A stretch of 64,000 bases of DNA. Origin: Dendrolimus kikuchii (lineage: Eukaryota; Arthropoda; Insecta; Lepidoptera; Lasiocampidae). The stretch's first letter is position 1. Each line of letters starts with the position of its first letter. The notes below the pieces were generated by a model. The model was not told where the DNA came from. It saw only the letters and a program-made list of their open reading frames with translations, and did no database searches. Made by a program: the position numbers and the translations under genes. Positions 32,541 through 46,200 of this stretch are shown here, piece after piece. The DNA is taken from assembly GCA_019925095.2 (NCBI GenBank), contig CM034415.1, positions 5,737,001-5,801,000 on the forward strand, given 5' to 3'.

Positions 32541-33255
32541 GTGCTCGCAAAAGGATTACATATAAACCAGCCATAACTCGATAACAAAACGTAAAAAGAC
32601 TGGTAGCGCTATCTAGGACGTCTGATTTAAAAGGTTTAGAAGTTAAATTTTCATCGAACTTATAGTATGATCAGTCACAGAATTCAAGTTTTGTTTAATT
32701 ACTTTTAGATGCGATATTAATCTATAATTAATTGTTTACCAATATAGACAATTAATTTTTAATGTAATATTAAAATAATTATACCTAGGATATTCACGAC
32801 TAGTACACATAATAAAACTACGTTTTAACGGTTTTAAGCGCGGTATCTTATTTGATTTTTGATTTTGCTGCTGCTACCGGCAGAATATAGATGTACTCAA
32901 TAATTGTAACATCTTCATAACTTACCTATATTCGCAATAAATGAATTTGAATTTACATTAAAACACTTGACAACAACACAACAAAGTGGCTGGGTCCAAC
33001 TGTTATAATTAGTCCCATTTCTTGCCGCGAGACTTGTTTCGTGAGACTTTAATTTGAGCATTTTCGTATTTAACTTTACACTTATTTTTTTTGTAGCCAC
33101 TTCAACAACTCTCGCAGTGTGTGAAGAAATTTTAACAACAAAAAGATGCAGGTAACACAGACGTTATTCCTAACTAGTGCTGAGTTTCCATATCTTGCTT
33201 TCATATCGACTCTAGCTTCTGGGCGTCACTTTGACTCCAATTCTCAATTTTGGCA
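32541..33255. other. AT-rich intron sequence with a Penelope scrap
   Basis: 32800-32870 matches the end of the Penelope-like 3' region (AAACTACGTTTTAACGG). The rest is unassigned. Confidence 0.45.
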
Positions 33256-33259
33256 CGTA

Positions 33260-33771
33260 CGTCTTTAGCGCAAGTGTCGGCTAAAAAGCTGGGTGTACCA
33301 ACTCGTAAAGGTGAAATAGTACTTCACGTCGGAAGAGCTGCTGAACTTATACCAAGCATAAGGTCAGTCATTCATGGAGAACTGTTCTCATCTTTGGTGT
33401 GGCTCAGCCAAATATCAGTCGGAGGCGTTGGAGTCAATTGAAAAAAGAGCCAGTAGGTTAGTCGGTAATGACCGTCTTTTCAATGCTCGACTGTCGGTCT
33501 TCTATCGGATACACTTCGAGGATTATCCCTCAGTATACTGCATGGGCTAGTTCCAGCATCTCCGTTTTACCTTCGGACAAAAAGACGCATCGGTTTGCGC
33601 CACCGTTACGTGGCGGAAATACCACCAGTCAGGACCAAGCGCTTCGCTTCGTCATTTCTGGTGCGCACTGCCGAAGAATGGAATAATTTGCCGGAGTCTG
33701 TTTTTACTGATAAATGCAATCTAGGAGTCTTCAAGTCAAGAGTAGATAGGTATCTTCTCAACATCAGGTAA
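33260..33771 (+). mobile_element. Non-LTR retrotransposon RT C-terminal remnant
   Basis: Across frames it reads SAKKLGVPTR, HLWCGSAKYQ, EALESIEKRASRLVGN, TKRFASSFLVRT-like sequence, EWNNLPESVFTDKCNLGVF and KSRVDRYLLNIR, then TAA. This is the usual end of Jockey/CR1-group ORF2 proteins. Several frameshifts are present. Confidence 0.7.
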
Positions 33772-34162
33772 GACGGTGATCAAACGCAAACCAATACAAT
33801 CATAAGAAACTTATATATTCGTGTACCACCTTCTAGCATGGAAAAGCATACTAAGGATCCTTTCAATCAAATCCTATGCGATAGAATTTCAAGATGAGCC
33901 TCTACAAAAATACTTCAAAACGACTTATTGACTCTTCGGAAGATCAGACGGCTGGTACCTACCGCGGACAACGGATCAGTAAAGCGATCCAGCGTGATAA
34001 CGTAGCCAGCCTTCTAGGAATCTAATCCATTGACTTTGATGACCTAAGCTCAGTATTTTACTTATAGTCTTAAGGGATTATAGGTAGAATACAATGTAAG
34101 TAAAATTTCCTTCACTTGCCTTCAAAATTCAAGATACCTTGAAATTCTTTTTGATATTTCAG

Positions 34163-34279
34163 AAAAGACCAGTGGCAATGCCGCGACAGCACTTGTATCC
34201 CGTTTGACGATAAATGTGACGGCAAAATCGATTGTTCCGACAGTAGTGACGAGACACACGCTCTATGCAGGAATCTAGA
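34163..34279 (+). CDS. modSP: modSP copy B exon: LDLa domain 1
   Basis: Follows TTTCAG and ends at GTGAGT. It encodes [20 protein letters not shown]...CSDSSDE...LC, a complete LDLa with the SDE motif. The 196-bp intron after it is mostly a truncated gypsy-type LTR. Confidence 0.85.
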
Positions 34280-37200
34280 GTGAGTGATGTGGGAATTATA
34301 TTATTTAAACGCATGATTTGGTAAATACAAGACGATGTTTCTGAACGCGGTCATAGTGTGCAAGAGATGAGGTGTGATATAAGAGTGTAGAAGATAAATT
34401 GAGAAAGACAACAAACGTAAAAGACGATGCTCTGAACGTACGTATTTTAAATTGTAAAGTATCTTTTGCACTCAGATGCCAGAGCAATTGGTTCAGGTGT
34501 ACCTACGGCGCCTGCGTGGATGGTACAGCTCCCTGCAACGGCACAAAAGAGTGCGCAGATAACTCCGACGAACTTCTGCCCAGGTGTAGGCATGCCACGA
34601 TGACCTCCAGGTATAGTACATCTTTTCGACTTACTTTATTGCCATACTGGGATATGACCGCAACTTCGTCCACGGTTGACTTGAAATGGCCGCGGAATTC
34701 CCGGGACATAAAGTACCGCAGTATTTAAAAGAGAATGTAAAATACCGTTTTAGTGAAAACTGTGTAGGAGTAAACTGATTTTTATGCTCCACATGATTTG
34801 GCGCACGAGCGTAGCGAGAGCGCTAATAATCAAATGCCTTGATAAGTCTTGCTCCCGAGGTTTAACACTTTCAATGTGAGGAAAGTAAATAAGAACTGAT
34901 TACTGAAATAAACAACTACATCTCTAATAAAATCAGGCATTAAATCCATATATCTAAGTCTGATGAAACGTCATCATGTACGTCACATATGAAATGTCTA
35001 GTTTTTTCTGTGACATTATACCGGCCAGTATTTCTTCTGTCACTGATGATAGTTAATATTTAGCTCAAATTTATGTAAATTAAATAATAATTTAGTAAAA
35101 AGAATTTATAAGTATAAAATAATGTTACAAAATTGTTCAGAGTGACAGCATTGGTACAACCTTTGATGTTACGAATGTCCATAGGAGATGGTAACCGCCT
35201 TCCATCAGATGGATGGGCCCTCTGCCTCTCTGCTGAACTTGTGCAATAAAAAAAATTGAGCGTGACGGTCATGCGGTTCAGTGCCTATTCCCCTTTTTTT
35301 TTCAGGCGGGGGAAATGCTATTTACGCACAGTACCGGGTCCTTTGCAAGGGATTAGACCATAGTCGATCATGGAGGCATTCCCAGAAGGGACAATCCAAA
35401 CAGTAAACGACCGGCTTGTGTGGAGAATCGAACCTAAATGGCTAATACCCACTAAAACCACCCTCCTCTGACGGCCCCGCGCTTATGGCAGGAAAGGCAT
35501 GAGACTTAGAACGTAGTTACGCCCACACCAATCCTAGCACAATAAGTGCCTGAGAAAGCCCCTGGAAAGGGCTAACTTACTTCGACGACAGGGGTGAGTA
35601 CTCCTCTGCTCCCTTGATGCAAGAGGGCCCCTGAAGCGGTATTATTTTAGGGAGGGAAATCATGCGCATATCGGCGGCTCCGGGCTCCCGGCTGCCGCCG
35701 GCGCCCATGGGGAAGCGCATAAATACGCGCTAATCCACTTCTCTCCCTATCTCGTTCCGCAGCATGCTTTTGAGACATCACTGTCTCGCAGAAATTGGCC
35801 GCACCCACCCAATGATCATCGCTCTGCAGCATCGCTTGCACCAGGCTGCCGAGCGAATCAATCGGACCTACTGTTGTCTCGGGTTCAAATCTCTGGTGCC
35901 CAGGCTGCGCACTCGACTAGCGTATGAAACGCCGTGTCAAGCGCGCCACACTGGTGGCATTGGGGTGAAGGCTGACAGCCCGCAATCTGAAGGTCAGAGT
36001 CCCGCGTTTCCGCGAGAGCCATCGCAACAGCTGCAGTCGAGTCGCTTCCACCGTATCAACGCCAGCCACAGGGTTTTCCAACTCTACCGACCAAGATTAG
36101 CAGAACCGCGCTGGGCGGAGCAGAGCTCGACGCTGGCGGTCGTCGTCGGAAGGGAGGGGTGTTTGGGAAGGAGGTTTGGGAGGAAGGGGAAGGAATACAA
36201 GGATTTGGAGTGTATAGGTGGGACACCACTGTCACGGAGTGAAGGGGGGAATGTGACAGTGGCCGCTAAGGGCCCCGGGGACGCATACCCTTGTACCGCT
36301 TCCTGGACGGAGACGAGTCCAGGGCGGCACCCCCATACCAAGAGTAGCCAACGTGCCAAGAGATTTCACTTCAAAAATTATAACTTTTCAGTGTCCCTTT
36401 CCGTTGTGATGACGGCACGGAAATACCTTACCATGAACGCTGTGATGGGAAAGTAAACTGCCAGGATACGTCTGATGAATTGTTAAAGACTTGTGCTGAC
36501 ATGAGCTGCCTTCCTTACTACTTCCAGTGCGCTTACGGCGCATGCGTCGATCACGGCGCGGAGTGCAATGGGGTAGGTATATTATATTTTCAAATCGCTC
36601 CTATAAATTTTTTATTATAATTCGGCCATTCAATAAAGCCATAGGTATATTTGGCATCTATCAAACTGATCTCAGTAGTTATGGGAACAATAACTATCGA
36701 TAACGATACAATTAGAAATGGAAACCGATATTGGAAGACACACATACCGAATCGATTCAAATAAATCGATTTGCCTGTTGTTGCCCTTTTAATCCTTAAA
36801 ATGTTGACAATGCATGATTTAATTACGCTTTATGTTTAAACTTTTCAATTAGACATCAATCTACAGGTGACGTCGCTAATACTTAAGGAAAAAAGTGTTG
36901 ACAAGCATAATGTTGTTATGTGTTACTTTTCTAAAGAAATATGTTAGAGTCCGCGCCACAAAAGAAGTCATACTGATGTGACACCGCAGTAATTATTTGC
37001 TAATCCATAAATCGATGTAAGTATTATTGAAATACAAAATATACCAAAACTAACGCTGTTAATTTATTTCCTGGCTACTTTAGGAACAAAATTCTATTAA
37101 ATAGCGGAGCTAGCATTTTTGAAGTGATAAGTTCTTATAGGAGGCTAAACCGCCTTGTTACGTAACGCTTTACGGCGCCAGTCTGTCTGGCTTCCCTTTC

Positions 37201-40200
37201 TCTCAGTCAAGTTATCACTTCTTTCGGGCGTCCCGAGACCCACAGGTTTTTTTTGAAGTGAAACTTCTATATAGCCAGGGGTCTTAGGATTCTTCTGTCA
37301 CGCTTGGAACTGCGGCATAAATTTAGACTAGACATGGTGAGAGACGGCCTATTTCTAGAATTGATTATGGATGCTTTTTTTGGTTCCGGATCGAATTCAG
37401 TTTCTTTTTTTGATAAAATAAAATATGTTTAAATATAAAATGCATTAATTAAAATGTACCTAATCTATCCAAATCATAATTTGCAGTAAAGCTGCGAAAA
37501 ATCGAAATGAAGTGAAACTTCAACGGACCAGTGGAAAAACGAATGCCAACAAAATTTTAACTTGAAGTTTTACGGGCACATTGTTAATGTAGTTGTCCAT
37601 TTTGAAAACCTGTCCGTAAAACTTTAGGTTAAAATTTTGTTGCGATTCGTTTTTCCACTTGTCCGTTGAAGTTTCACTTCTACTATGTGTCTCATATATA
37701 TATATATTACTCGAGCACAGCAGACAAGCTGCCGGCCCAACTGTGATGGAAAGTGGTTACCGTCGCCTATGGACATTAGCAATACCAGAGGTATTGCCAA
37801 TGTGCTGCCGACCTTGAAGGAGAAACGGGAACCTGGCCACTGATGCCGAAACACAACTCAAAGTTGTTATGGTGGCATACTCTAGACCAGGGGTGGTAGC
37901 CATCCAGTCGGGCAAATGCCCTACCACCTGGCACTTTTAGTTCTTTTATTTTCCGTGGGACTCCTTTCGTGGCGCGGACTCTAATTATAGTGTTTTAATT
38001 TCATACAAATTAATTTGACACCGTTACAAAGTTAAGTCGTCAGTATTTATATGAAACTTCAAGTGGGGCTACTTTGACAGACTCAACTATAAACAAAAAA
38101 CTCTCAATAGTTATTATCACAAGATCACAGACGATGTTTCATATATTTTTTGGAGTTTAGTACTTCTGAATCATTTTTCATAATATAAGTTCCTCAGTAT
38201 GGAATTTTTTTGAGAAGTGACACAGTACAAGCGTTAACTCAAAAGCGTTACGTTTTTCTATTATACGACTTGTAACATAATAAAACTACGTTTTTACGGT
38301 TTTAAGCGCGGTAATTTATTTGATTTTAATTATTTAGTTTTAATTTTATTTATGGATATTATTTACTCTATGGGAGCCTAATCAAATTTACCACCGCTTC
38401 GCAACATGTTGAGGCTTGAAGAGAAGAAGTGGCGCAAGAAACTCTTCAGCAAACATGCCTAACTCTAATATTGAAAACTTAACAAAATACAACTTATAGT
38501 ATTTACCCGCGACTTTGACCACGTTGGAAGGGTAACAACTGTTAGTTATTTTGCTAAATACATAATCAAAGGTTATTTTCAGCAGGGTAAGGTCTCCTTT
38601 TCGGCCTTAAGTCCAGCAACACATTGGCAGGAACTCTGGTATTGTTGGATCCTCACAATTTATACTGATGTGGATAGTTTTGTAAGTGCCTCTGGCTTTG
38701 ATCATTGCGTGGTGGCGAAGCTAGCTAGTCTTCAACGCACACGAGGTCAGTTCGGACGTGCCGTTTTCTCCGTGCTAAGACCAAGTGAACGTTTCACATC
38801 CCATTCTTCATAGACAAGCCGTGCTTGCTCTTTGGTGTGAGTGTGCCATAATTTAAAAACCTAATTGCCATCTGAGGACGTGCAATATTTCACAATAAAT
38901 AGTATAAATATTTGAACCGTTTCATATTTTTAACGCAACTGCAACTTCAGACCGATTGAAAAGAGCACAGATATTTTCATCACTTGTCCTGCGACGAATT
39001 CGGGGAATCCCCTTTCTTTGAATGATATTTTGTAGCGACTGATGCAACACAAAAGAAAAAGAATTTTCAAAATCGGTTCAGTAGATCTAGAGATTACCCT
39101 ACAACACACAAACCTTATCTCCTTATAATATTAGTATAGATATAGTATGCATTAAATTGAAATACCTAAATAAGAGGGCGGCAAAATTGTCTTCCGACCC
39201 GGGTGGCCGTCACCCACGCTACGCTGCTGGGTGTAATTGTTTGATGCAATAATTTTTTTTTTTTTAAACAAGGTCTAGTCGTGTGTCGGAGCTGACACAT
39301 TGTTTTTACTAGAATTGTTTTTTTACATACAAAAACATTAAACACTTATGAGATATAATTATACGAAAATCCTCAGATGAACAAAATAGATAGAAAGAGC
39401 TCCGAGTGAGACTCGGAGTGAAGCCGACTAAATTAAACATCGTTAGGATTAGGAACTTAATATTAAATAGTCGAATTGGTACTGATAAAGATGTAATAGT
39501 TTCCAGTGGATACATTACTATTAACTACACAGACGCAAAACATGTGTATACTACATAAGTTTACGCACACAAGTTTAACAAAAACGCTTCACTTCTTCGC
39601 ATTTGTTCACGTAGGGAGTCTATACTTTTATTCGCATGTCTCAGATCAAAACCCTCAAATTGATTAATTTCAGGTAAAGGATTGCTATGACAACTCTGAT
39701 GAATCAGATGAACTTTGCAATCGTTTGTCAGCTACAACTACCCCGGTTGCTGTTAAAACGTCTAATAGAGCACCTGTGAGTAATACCGATGCTAGTACGT
39801 CCACCACTACTCTTTCTGTTATTATTTCTACGTCTACTCCTGCTTCTACCAGCACAAAAACTGAAGTTACAGTTGAGTAAGTAAACGTTCTCTTTTTGTC
39901 TAATTTCATACATTACACCAGAGCTTACCTTCTCCAAATTATTTGGAGTAGGTACAATGTCTTTTCCTCCTATATTCCTCTATTCCGACTTTTTTTTATT
40001 AAAGGAGTTCAGCGGACAGGCAGACGGCCCACTTGATGGAAAGCGATTACATCGCCTATGGACATTTGCAACACCAAAGGTGGCTACAAATGCGCTGCTG
40101 CTCTCTTAAGGGAGACTGGAACCTGTTCACTGATGGCGAAACACAACTCAAGGTTGTTATGGCGGCATACATTAGACCAGGGGTGGTAGCCATCCAGTCG

Positions 40201-43200
40201 GGCAAATGCTCTAGCACTTGGCTGTGGGTTGTTTTGACGTCTCTTACGACAGGCCGCCCGGCCGCAAGAAATTGTATTCTTTCTCCGTTCCTGAACGGAT
40301 GACTTACATCCTCTTTCACACCACAAATCATGTCTTCGATTACACAATCTATCCATCTCTGTTTTCGTCTACCTTTATATTTATATCTATCAATCTTCCA
40401 GTTTAACATTACATAAGAATGTTACGCGAATATTGCAGGTGCAAACTAAACTAGACTACGAGAAAATAATGTTATACATGTCGATAATTTCAGAAATAAA
40501 TCAGGAATGTGTAAACTACCCCCATATCCCAAACATGGTAAATACGTCTTTGTCAATCATGTGGCCAACGTTACAGACAACACAGAAATTAAACCGGGCA
40601 TGGAATACAAATCCTTTTACTTAAACATCACATGTAATGAAGGTTATGGAGTGATTGGGAACAAGGAACTTATCTGCTTTAATGGAGAATTCTTCAAACA
40701 AAAGACAGTTCCAAAATGTATTAGTGAGTATCTAAACAAAATGTAAGTGAGGGGCAAAGAATTTCCAGCCACTATGTTAGATTTGGCATCTGGGTTCCAT
40801 CAGATAAAAATGAAACCTGAAGACCAGGCCAACACCGCTTTCAGTGTTCCTTTAGGACCTTGTGGAGACAAGTGGCATTAGAGCTAAACGAATAAAGTAG
40901 AAAATCAATGGGAATGACATATCTTAAAAGAGTTTTGGCATTTTAAAATATTCTGTTAGTCGTGGAAGGCCACGACACACCTTCCATGATCAAATTGATC
41001 GTGTACTAGTAGAAGGTGATGTCAGGAGCCTTAAGAACAGACGAGTGTGCATGACAAGAGTTATGAATGTCAAAGAAGCAAGTGAGGTGTGTAAGAATAA
41101 GCCTAAATGGCGCTCTGTTGTTCGTGCCTACCGCGCAAGGGAACTGACGTGAAGTTATGTATGTATGTATGTACTGGTGGCTGTGATCGGTGGCCTGTTT
41201 GCGTTGACCCTAATGTGGATAGAAATGAAGTCATTATCTAATTTAAAGCAAATTCGCTGAATATTTAAATGTGTGTAATTTAACAAATAACAAGTTGCCA
41301 ACTTTTATTTATTACTTCGCCTGTACAAAAATAAAAAGCTGTCTATTTATTGAAATTCAGTGCATTTAATTAAAACTCCAACGCCACACCAACTGTCAGG
41401 AGCCTTAAGAGCAGACGAGCGTGCATGACAAGAGTTATGAATGTCAAAGAAGCAAGTGAGGTGTGTAAGAATAAGCCTAAAGGGCGCTTTGTTGTTCGTG
41501 CCTACCCCGCAAAGGAACTGGCTTGAAGTTATGTATGTATGTAACATATTCTAGCAAAGCTGACGATGTCTATTAATCAACCGTAGCCTGTATTTTAAAT
41601 TCTTATATCACAATAAAAACAATTTAAACATATGTAAACATTGATTTATTCTTTAAACCACACTGTGGCTCTCGTGTAGACTTGTGCTGCCACCTGTAGT
41701 TCGTTCTCTAATAATAATAATGATTCCAGAATTCTGCAAGATACAAAGAGGAGATGGCATGACTTACCGTTGCAGCAGAAAAGGCAGAAGAGGAGCATGC
41801 GAAGACTTTGAACCACCAGGGACGATAGCGGAGATAGATTGTTCTAAGCCCGTGTATTATTTACCAATAGGAAGCGCTACACAACTGACCTGCTTGCAGG
41901 ATGGATCTTGGGATAATCAGGCGATTTGTTCAGTAGGCAAGTATTTGTACGACAATGTAGCAAGTCTATCAAATTAGATAAGTGCATTTCAGTTCACATA
42001 TATTGAAAAGTTCCGTAGCCGATTTTTTTTAACAAACCGACTTCAAACTAAACAGCAACAAATAAATTATATATAATAAATTTTCTACTTGTAGAAGTCA
42101 GTGCATTTAGCAATTTTATTGTTGTTTTGTAGCGTATGTATTCGCGCGTGCGTGCCGCTTCACTGCTGGCGGGAGATTTTTTTTATTAAGTTTATGGCTT
42201 GGCAGCTAGGCCTTTAAGCCAGATCTTTGTTTACAATATAGTTTCTTCGTTTTCTTAAGTCTATGTGTAGCACAGCTGAACTGTAGGTAATCAGCTAGTA
42301 CCATTCAACGGAGTTCTTGTGACAACTCAAAAGGCCACATTTGACTATACAGTTCACATTTCTCACAAAACACATAATTACTACTCAAAAACTATCAATA
42401 TCCTACAACTATTGTTCATTTTAGAGTAATTTTACACATTTTTAGAAAATAAAACTGCACAGCACAACATCTCCTTTCAATTCCCGCCAAAACTCCGCTG
42501 GCGGGAGACTCTGAGACCTGAGTACAGATTCACAATATTTTATCGATTTGCGCGCTGGAATCGTTCCATCTATGATCTAATTAGGGAGGCGCGCGTATTT
42601 GGCTGCGCAACAGTTTTTTATCTTTTACTTGGCACTAACAACAAGGTTTTGTAGGAAATATTTATTGTTTGCTTTTTAGTTTGAAGTTGGGTTTACGCAC
42701 GCACACACGCGCAGACGCATGCCAGTCTCCCAATAGGTATTTACTTATTTGTTAATCGTTGTGTGAGAAATTTCATCTTCTATTCTAATTCCAGAATGCG
42801 GTAAGGTAGCTTCATCAGCGAAGCAACTTATGATTGGTGGACGTATTACTAAACATGGCGACTTCCCTTGGCATGCAGCTATATACAGAAGGGATAATAA
42901 AAAGGGCTTGATAATCAAGAATCAAATCTGCGGGGGTACACTTATAAGTCGGGATGTAGTTGTATCAGGTACCTAAAAACTGCATGGATAAGAATACAAT
43001 TAAGTTTGATAATCACCCAATTTAACTAGCCAAATTATAAAAAGTGAAAATATTTTCTACATCTTGAAGTCGGTACGGGGTAAAACATTTTTTTTTTTAA
43101 TTTTACTTGGCACCAACTTCAAAATGTTGTAAAAGATATTTTTTATTGCTTTTTAGTTATTTTTGAAGTCAGTTATGCTTTTTATTAAAAAAAACTACTT

Positions 43201-46200
43201 TTCAGTTTAGCAAATATTTGAATAGTTTTAGAAAAAAATATAGCCTTAACACTCTTCCCTGTCCGGCGCAGTTTCTTGCCAATTATTATCGGCCTAAAGC
43301 TCACACAGGTGCAGGAACGGAGGAAGAATACAATTTCCTACGGCCGGGCGACCTGTCGTAAGAGACGACAAAACAACCCACAGCTAGGAGGTAGGGCATT
43401 TGCCCGACTGGATGGCTACCACCCCTGGTCTAAAGTATGTCACCATAACAACCTTCAGTTGTGTTTTGGCATTAGTGACCAGGTTCCAGTTTCCCTTTAG
43501 AGAGCAGCAGCGCATTTGTAGCAACTTTGCTGTTGCAAATGTCCATAGGCGATGGTAACCGCTTTCCATCAAGTGGGCCGTCTGCCTGTCTGCTGATCTC
43601 CTGCAATATTTTTTTTTAAATGGCATTTTTGGGTATACGCCCATTTGTTATAAAGCCCTCGATATACACGTTGTGCTTGTGTAGTGTCTGAGTAACCGCG
43701 TGGTGTGACGTCGCATTGCATTCGCATCATGAAAAGTCTGTCCGTCTCTCTCGCGCGCGGTCGAGCTTATGAGTATGAAGGAGACAGTTGAGTAGACTCA
43801 TTCCCCGCGGCTCGCTTGACAACAAGAGACCCTAAAAAACGACTTTTGCGCGTCTTACGACTTTGGCCAAGTGGCGTGCCCCGGATTACAAGACACTTAC
43901 AAAAAATGTAAGAAACAAAAAGACTACACTTTTACAATTTTATAACATTACAAGTTGACCCGGCAAACTTCGTACCGCCTCAGAATAAATAAAAAAATGT
44001 TGATTTCTGAACGACTTTGAAATTTAATTGATTACTAAACGACAGGACGAACATCAAATGTTAAATGGTAGAAATAGTTTCTAAGGGAAAGCGAAATTGT
44101 TGTTTTTACTTTATTCCACGCATTTTTTTCATATTTACTCACTTTTTAAACCTTCCCTGGATTTCCAGAAATAATTCAAAACCAAAACTAGCCAAATCAG
44201 TCCAGCCGTTCTCGAGTTTTAGCGAAACTTACGAACAGCAATTGATTTTTACAAGCTTTTATTTAACTTGCAATGGATGTACCTACCTATGTATGTATGT
44301 AAGTTGGGTGGAATCTTACAAGTTAAATTTGACCAACTTCCCGGTTTGCGATTGAGCTGCAATTTTGCATGCTTATGTATATCGCGTGACAATACAATAA
44401 TATGGTACCATGGAGCTGATCTGATGATGGAGTCGGAAGGTGGCCATAGGAACTCCTGTACTAAACAAGATAGGCCCGTCGTGTTTAGGCTCGTTTTGCT
44501 TGTCTTGGCTCTAGCACTCTGCGGCTACATGAAATCCAGGATCTCAAAAGAAGCTTTTGAAAACCTTTTTTTTACTTTAACACAATAAACAAGAGTATAT
44601 ATGCGTGTGTGTGTCAAATACATGGTAGTATATGTAATGTTCCTTTATTGATTTTTAAATATATATAGATTACGGCGTATGTGAAATTAAACATTCATAC
44701 CTATGTCAAGCATAGCGTTGTACTGTATTCGCATATCACTCGGCATAGGAATGACATGAGACATTTAAAACACAGCCCGCTTTCCATATATTAATAATTC
44801 TCTTTCTTAATTCTTTCATATTGTTTATTATGACTAAATAACTTTACATTAACATCGGTTATTCTTAATTTCACATTATAACGTACACATATCTGTCTAC
44901 TCGCCATGATAGCTTCTCTGGAGCTAGTGCCAGACTTCCTTATTATTATTATTTTTAATGCGAGCTTGCTCACAGTCGAGACACCAAAAACGTCTCTTTC
45001 CGTTTACCGCGGGGGGCCTTTAGCTTGCTAGGAGAGCAAAGGACCTTCTACTCCCGCACAACGAAGTGGGGTGTGTTCTCCCAGGGCACACTCCAGGCAC
45101 TTTATTGCGCTGGATCGGCTGGGCGTAACTATGTTCTAAATCTCAGCCTTTCCAACACATACAAAGCGCAGGGTCGTCAGGGAGGAGGGGGTTTTTAGTG
45201 GGTATTGGGGTTGCTCGCCCGTGCAACAACGCTCGGAGTCTTCCACACTATTCTGTGACGTCGATCGCGGACGGAGCGCTGCCAAGAGCATACTATTGCT
45301 GCAGTGTTATCGCCCCCGACCGACGCGTGTCGTTCCCCTAGCAACGACCCAGTTTGTGCGTAAATCGGTTAAGCATTTTCCCTCGCCTCAAAAAAAAAAA
45401 ACCAAAAACGTCTCAACTGTAGCGCCACCTCTTATTTTATTACTTTAAAATAGTCTGATTGCAGTTACTATACATCAATGTATTGTTACGCAATAATTAA
45501 ATATCACGCTAGAGGTCGCTACAGCATTTACAAATATTATTCGCTAACACATATGAGACACAACACCATGCTCACAACCGCCACTTTTCCCGTTCCACTT
45601 GCTTGGGAGTGCTATAGTAATAAACTCAAGTGGAACAGATTACGGAGCGTTGGTGTCATTAACGTGAAATACAAAAATATCATTGGTTGCTATATGGTGC
45701 ATTTTAAAATCGCGCCTCTTTCAACGTATCGATAGAGAAGAATTAACCGTTTCAACGCACCTCTTAACATGGCTCTACTTCGATGGTTTGTCTGAGTTGC
45801 TTTATTTGTTTGTTCTCTTCTAGCTGCGCACTGCTTCTGGGATGATGTTAAGGGAGAACAAGAAGATTCATCTAAATATGCTGTGGGTTTGGGTAAGATA
45901 TACAGACGATGGGACGATCCAAACGATGATTCAGCTGAGTACTTTGATGTATGTTTGTAGTAGTTACATCTTTTATTGCATTCCACTTTATTCCTACTAA
46001 GTATACAAGCGAAGGCGCAGCGATATATTTGACTTACTTACTTGTTTAAAACTCTTAGGGCCGGCTCCATGAAACAAAATTTGGAACTTTTTATAATAAA
46101 AAAAAGTGAGCGTCTCGGGACGCCCGACAGAAGAGATAACTTAAACTAATTTAAGTTGAACTATTTGATATCGAAATTGTTTAACTTGAGAAAAGCTTAG

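Noticed and set aside
35764..36456. 230-codon ORF that runs into the LDLa 3 exon
   Set aside because: The first part is GC-rich LINE sequence and the last part reads through the intron and splice acceptor into the exon. It is not a fused gene.
44268..44588. 106-codon ORF with a hydrophobic segment
   Set aside because: It lies in intron repeat sequence with no domain and no counterpart in copy A.
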